A stretch of DNA of 6,874 nt from Clostridia bacterium (lineage in GTDB: Bacteria; Bacillota; Clostridia; UBA1381; UMGS1253): positions 1-6,874 of the forward strand of contig JAFQPV010000251.1 in assembly GCA_017411585.1 (NCBI GenBank), written 5' to 3'. The notes under the pieces were generated by a model that worked only from the letters and a program-made list of their open reading frames with translations, was not told where the DNA came from and searched no databases. How positions within the stretch are numbered: the first letter of the stretch is position 1; every line of letters starts with the position of its first letter. The position numbers and the translations under genes are program-made. Positions 6,200-6,874 of this stretch are shown one piece after another.

Positions 6200-6247
6200 A
6201 CCTCCGTTTGATTTGATGTCTTTATTCTAACACCAAAAAACGGAGGT
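6200..6247 (-). promoter_or_regulatory. Long-loop inverted repeat sequestering the VWA gene RBS
   Basis: ACCTCCGTTT (6200-6209) and AAACGGAGGT (6238-6247) are perfect 10-bp inverted arms separated by 28 nt. On the minus-strand RNA the later arm contains GGAGGT, the VWA Shine-Dalgarno sequence. The earlier arm is its exact complement, and itself an anti-SD sequence. Read-through RNA could therefore hide the RBS, whereas RNA starting within the loop could not. The earlier arm is followed by a run of T (CCGTTTTTTGG). Confidence 0.6.
6224..6232 (-). promoter_or_regulatory. Possible extended -10 promoter inside the VWA leader loop
   Basis: The minus strand reads TGTTAGAAT over 6232-6224, an extended -10 (TGN plus TAGAAT, five of six matches to TATAAT). 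No good -35 exists: CTGACC lies at a 15-nt spacing and other spacings are worse. Transcription would start near 6217, after the anti-SD arm. It is weak on sequence alone. Confidence 0.35.
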
Positions 6248-6273
6248 CAGGTCGCATAAAAAGCGACATTTAT

Positions 6274-6874
6274 TTATGCACCTAAAAGCTGCTGTTCAAA
6301 TGCAAACAGGGTTTCGTTGATTTCAAAAATATCATAATTCTGATTTTCAATAAAGAACTCAATAATGATATCAAATTCGCTGCTCTGCGTGAAGGCATAG
6401 CCGGCGCGCTCCAGAAGCATTCTTGCTTCCTGCATATTCAATCGAAGCGCAATCACCAATGCTAAAACCGTGGTCTTCTTCGGCACATAATCCTTTTTGC
6501 GGATTTTCGAAAACAGCTTCCTGTCAATGTTTGCGCGTTTGTACACCTCTACATCCGTCATATTCTTTTCGTCAATCATACGAAGCAGCATTTGCGAAAA
6601 GGTTTCCGCTTTTCTTTTTAGCAAATCCTCTAACGTGCGCTTCTGTTTTAGTTTCGGTGCAGGCATCGCGTCTGCACATCTCGAAAATACCGGTTTCGAC
6701 GCACACGGTGCCGTACACGTTGGAAATGCCTCATCTTCAGAAAGCGATATGGACACATTGAACTCGCGTTGCTCGCGCCTTTGTATCTTCACCATACGCT
6801 CTTCAATATAGCTTTCCACTTTTTCAAAGAGCTTTTCGCTGATTTGAAATGCCGCGCGGTCGTATACAACGAGA
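6274..6874 (-). CDS. Partial protein with XRE-like HTH C-terminus, possibly macro-domain tail
   Basis: The frame stays open to the window edge, so the N-terminus is missing and about 199 residues are visible. The first part (LVVYDRAAFQISEKLF, then EKVESYIEERM) resembles the last strand and helix of macro (ADP-ribose-binding) domain proteins of Firmicutes. That assignment is from memory of the family and rests on ~25 residues. A variable Cys/Pro-rich linker follows (EDEAFPTCTAPCASKP...). The last ~120 residues are helical and conserved-looking: RTLEDLLKRKAETFSQML, then KNMTDVEVYKRANIDRKL, FSKIRKKDYVPKKTTVLALV and LNMQEARMLLERAGYAF. This order looks like an XRE-type helix-turn-helix: a short helix, a turn, a recognition-like helix, and then packing helices. 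An acidic C-terminal segment (FDIIIEFFIENQNYDIFEINETLFAF) ends it. A GTG at 6819 could be read as a start but lies inside the continuous frame and has no RBS. The VWA gene follows 82 nt downstream. Confidence 0.8.
   Translation of the reverse strand, partial: LVVYDRAAFQISEKLFEKVESYIEERMVKIQRREQREFNVSISLSEDEAFPTCTAPCASKPVFSRCADAMPAPKLKQKRTLEDLLKRKAETFSQMLLRMIDEKNMTDVEVYKRANIDRKLFSKIRKKDYVPKKTTVLALVIALRLNMQEARMLLERAGYAFTQSSEFDIIIEFFIENQNYDIFEINETLFAFEQQLLGA

Noticed and set aside
6251..6267. Minus-strand terminator after the macro/HTH-like gene (GTCGC...GCGAC)
   Set aside because: The stem is only 5 bp and has a T-rich 7-nt loop. The T-run is not directly after it, so it is too weak to call.

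Overview
The window looks like a chromosomal segment of an anaerobic, spore-forming member of the Clostridia, probably a gut lineage. The main reasons are a clear spoIIR gene, strong AGGAGG-type ribosome binding sites, a P-loop ATPase family common in Firmicutes, and carbohydrate-active enzymes of the GH13 and GH36 families. Base composition is moderate, with many GC-rich codons beside AT-rich spacers. There is no tRNA, rRNA, CRISPR array, insertion sequence or phage gene.

Layout: (1) Positions 1-1842 hold the C-terminal part of a GH13 alpha-amylase/neopullulanase-type enzyme, followed 2 nt later by an HI0933/BaiN-type flavoprotein. They form an operon closed by a strong terminator. (2) Positions 1915-3345 hold a sigma-A-type promoter, a good ribosome binding site and a GH36 alpha-galactosidase gene. 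This gene is broken by two frame changes and lacks nearly all of the family's N-terminal beta-sandwich domain, so it is a probable pseudogene or contains sequencing errors. (3) Positions 3354-5511 hold spoIIR, a 126-residue protein of unknown function, and a duplicated P-loop ATPase. Possible sporulation-type promoters precede all three: a good sigma-F match for spoIIR, a perfect sigma-E -10 for the ATPase, and a weak sigma-G-like site for the middle gene. (4) After a perfect 16-bp bidirectional terminator, positions 5547-6874 carry a minus-strand pair: a protein ending in an XRE-like helix-turn-helix region, which may be the tail of a macro-domain protein, and then a von Willebrand factor A (VWA) protein with an intact MIDAS.

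The most interesting structural theme lies in the spacers. Before three genes (spoIIR, the 126-aa gene and the VWA gene) a hairpin places the Shine-Dalgarno sequence in its 3' arm, paired with an anti-SD-like 5' arm. In each case a promoter candidate sits so that transcription would start after the 5' arm. Messages made from the local promoter would have a free ribosome binding site, while read-through messages from the upstream gene would be terminated or translationally silent. This is an inference from sequence geometry. The other notable points are the GH36 wreck, the degenerate second P-loop of the ATPase, and the VWA plus macro/HTH-like gene pair.
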